From positions 1-5,944 of the forward strand of contig JALUBM010000161.1 of the NCBI GenBank assembly GCA_027044845.1: a stretch of DNA of 5,944 nucleotides, read 5' to 3'. Source of the DNA: Sulfurimonas sp. GTDB lineage: Bacteria > Campylobacterota > Campylobacteria > Campylobacterales > Sulfurimonadaceae. Below are positions 5,897-5,944 of the stretch, in pieces; position 1 is the stretch's first letter, and the number at the start of each line of letters is the position of its first letter. Made by a program: the position numbers and the translations under genes. The notes under the pieces were generated by a model. The model was not told where the DNA came from and searched no databases. It saw only the letters and a program-made list of their open reading frames with translations.

Positions 5897-5944
5897 TTGA
5901 TAACACTTAAAGATTTTCAAAAGCTTACGGATATTATATACAGA
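5897..5944 (+). CDS. cheR: Probable chemotaxis methyltransferase CheR, N-terminal fragment cut by the window end
   Basis: Only 16 codons are present, starting at a TTG 4 nt after the HEAT gene and reading MITLKDFQKLTDIIYR up to the window edge. This resembles the start of CheR proteins, where a short helix of the type DFxxLxxxIYxxSGI opens the N-terminal domain. CheR uses S-adenosylmethionine to methylate receptor glutamates, opposing CheB. A purine-rich stretch, AGAGAGTAAGAAG (5884-5896), precedes the TTG and can act as the ribosome binding site; no ATG or GTG is available in this frame. Gene order after cheB supports the call, but the catalytic domain is out of view, so identity rests on a short peptide plus context. 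Confidence 0.65.
   Translation, partial: MITLKDFQKLTDIIYR

Overview
The window reads as one plus-strand chemotaxis operon from a low-GC bacterium. Codon use is AT-rich, with many ATA, AGA and TTA/TTG codons, and start codons include at least one likely TTG. A low-GC Gram-negative lineage such as Deferribacterota, or a similar thermophilic or anaerobic group, would fit. That placement is an inference from composition and protein flavour only, and no marker gene is present.

Layout. Positions 1-148 look like a leader without a convincing gene; they hold a 12-bp direct repeat and a weak inverted repeat. A very acidic protein of unknown function follows (149-811). Next come a soluble chemoreceptor with two consecutive signalling hairpins and no membrane segment (830-2770), a protein made of three CheW domains (2782-4191), the methylesterase/response regulator CheB (4194-5273), a small HEAT-repeat protein whose start overlaps the end of cheB (5263-5892), and the first 16 codons of a probable cheR from a TTG start (5897 to the window end). 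Gene gaps are 18, 11 and 2 bp, then an 11-bp overlap, then 4 bp. No terminator is visible inside, so the genes are very probably co-transcribed and partly translationally coupled.

How the parts work together. The soluble receptor lacks transmembrane, HAMP and recognisable sensor domains, so it would have to get its signal from a partner or act in a cytoplasmic array. The three-domain CheW protein would couple it to a CheA kinase that is not in the window. CheB and the probable CheR would set its methylation level, and the HEAT protein between their genes is a candidate adaptor or scaffold. The acidic first gene is placed to be an input, adaptor or output partner, but nothing in it proves that.

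Most notable are the double-tip receptor with one near-canonical and one divergent hairpin tip, the triple CheW whose first domain has lost the NLRG arginine, a run of 14 adenines inside the receiver domain of cheB, and the HEAT and acidic proteins embedded in the cluster. The individual families are known. What may be little described is their combination into a membrane-free module with no visible sensor.
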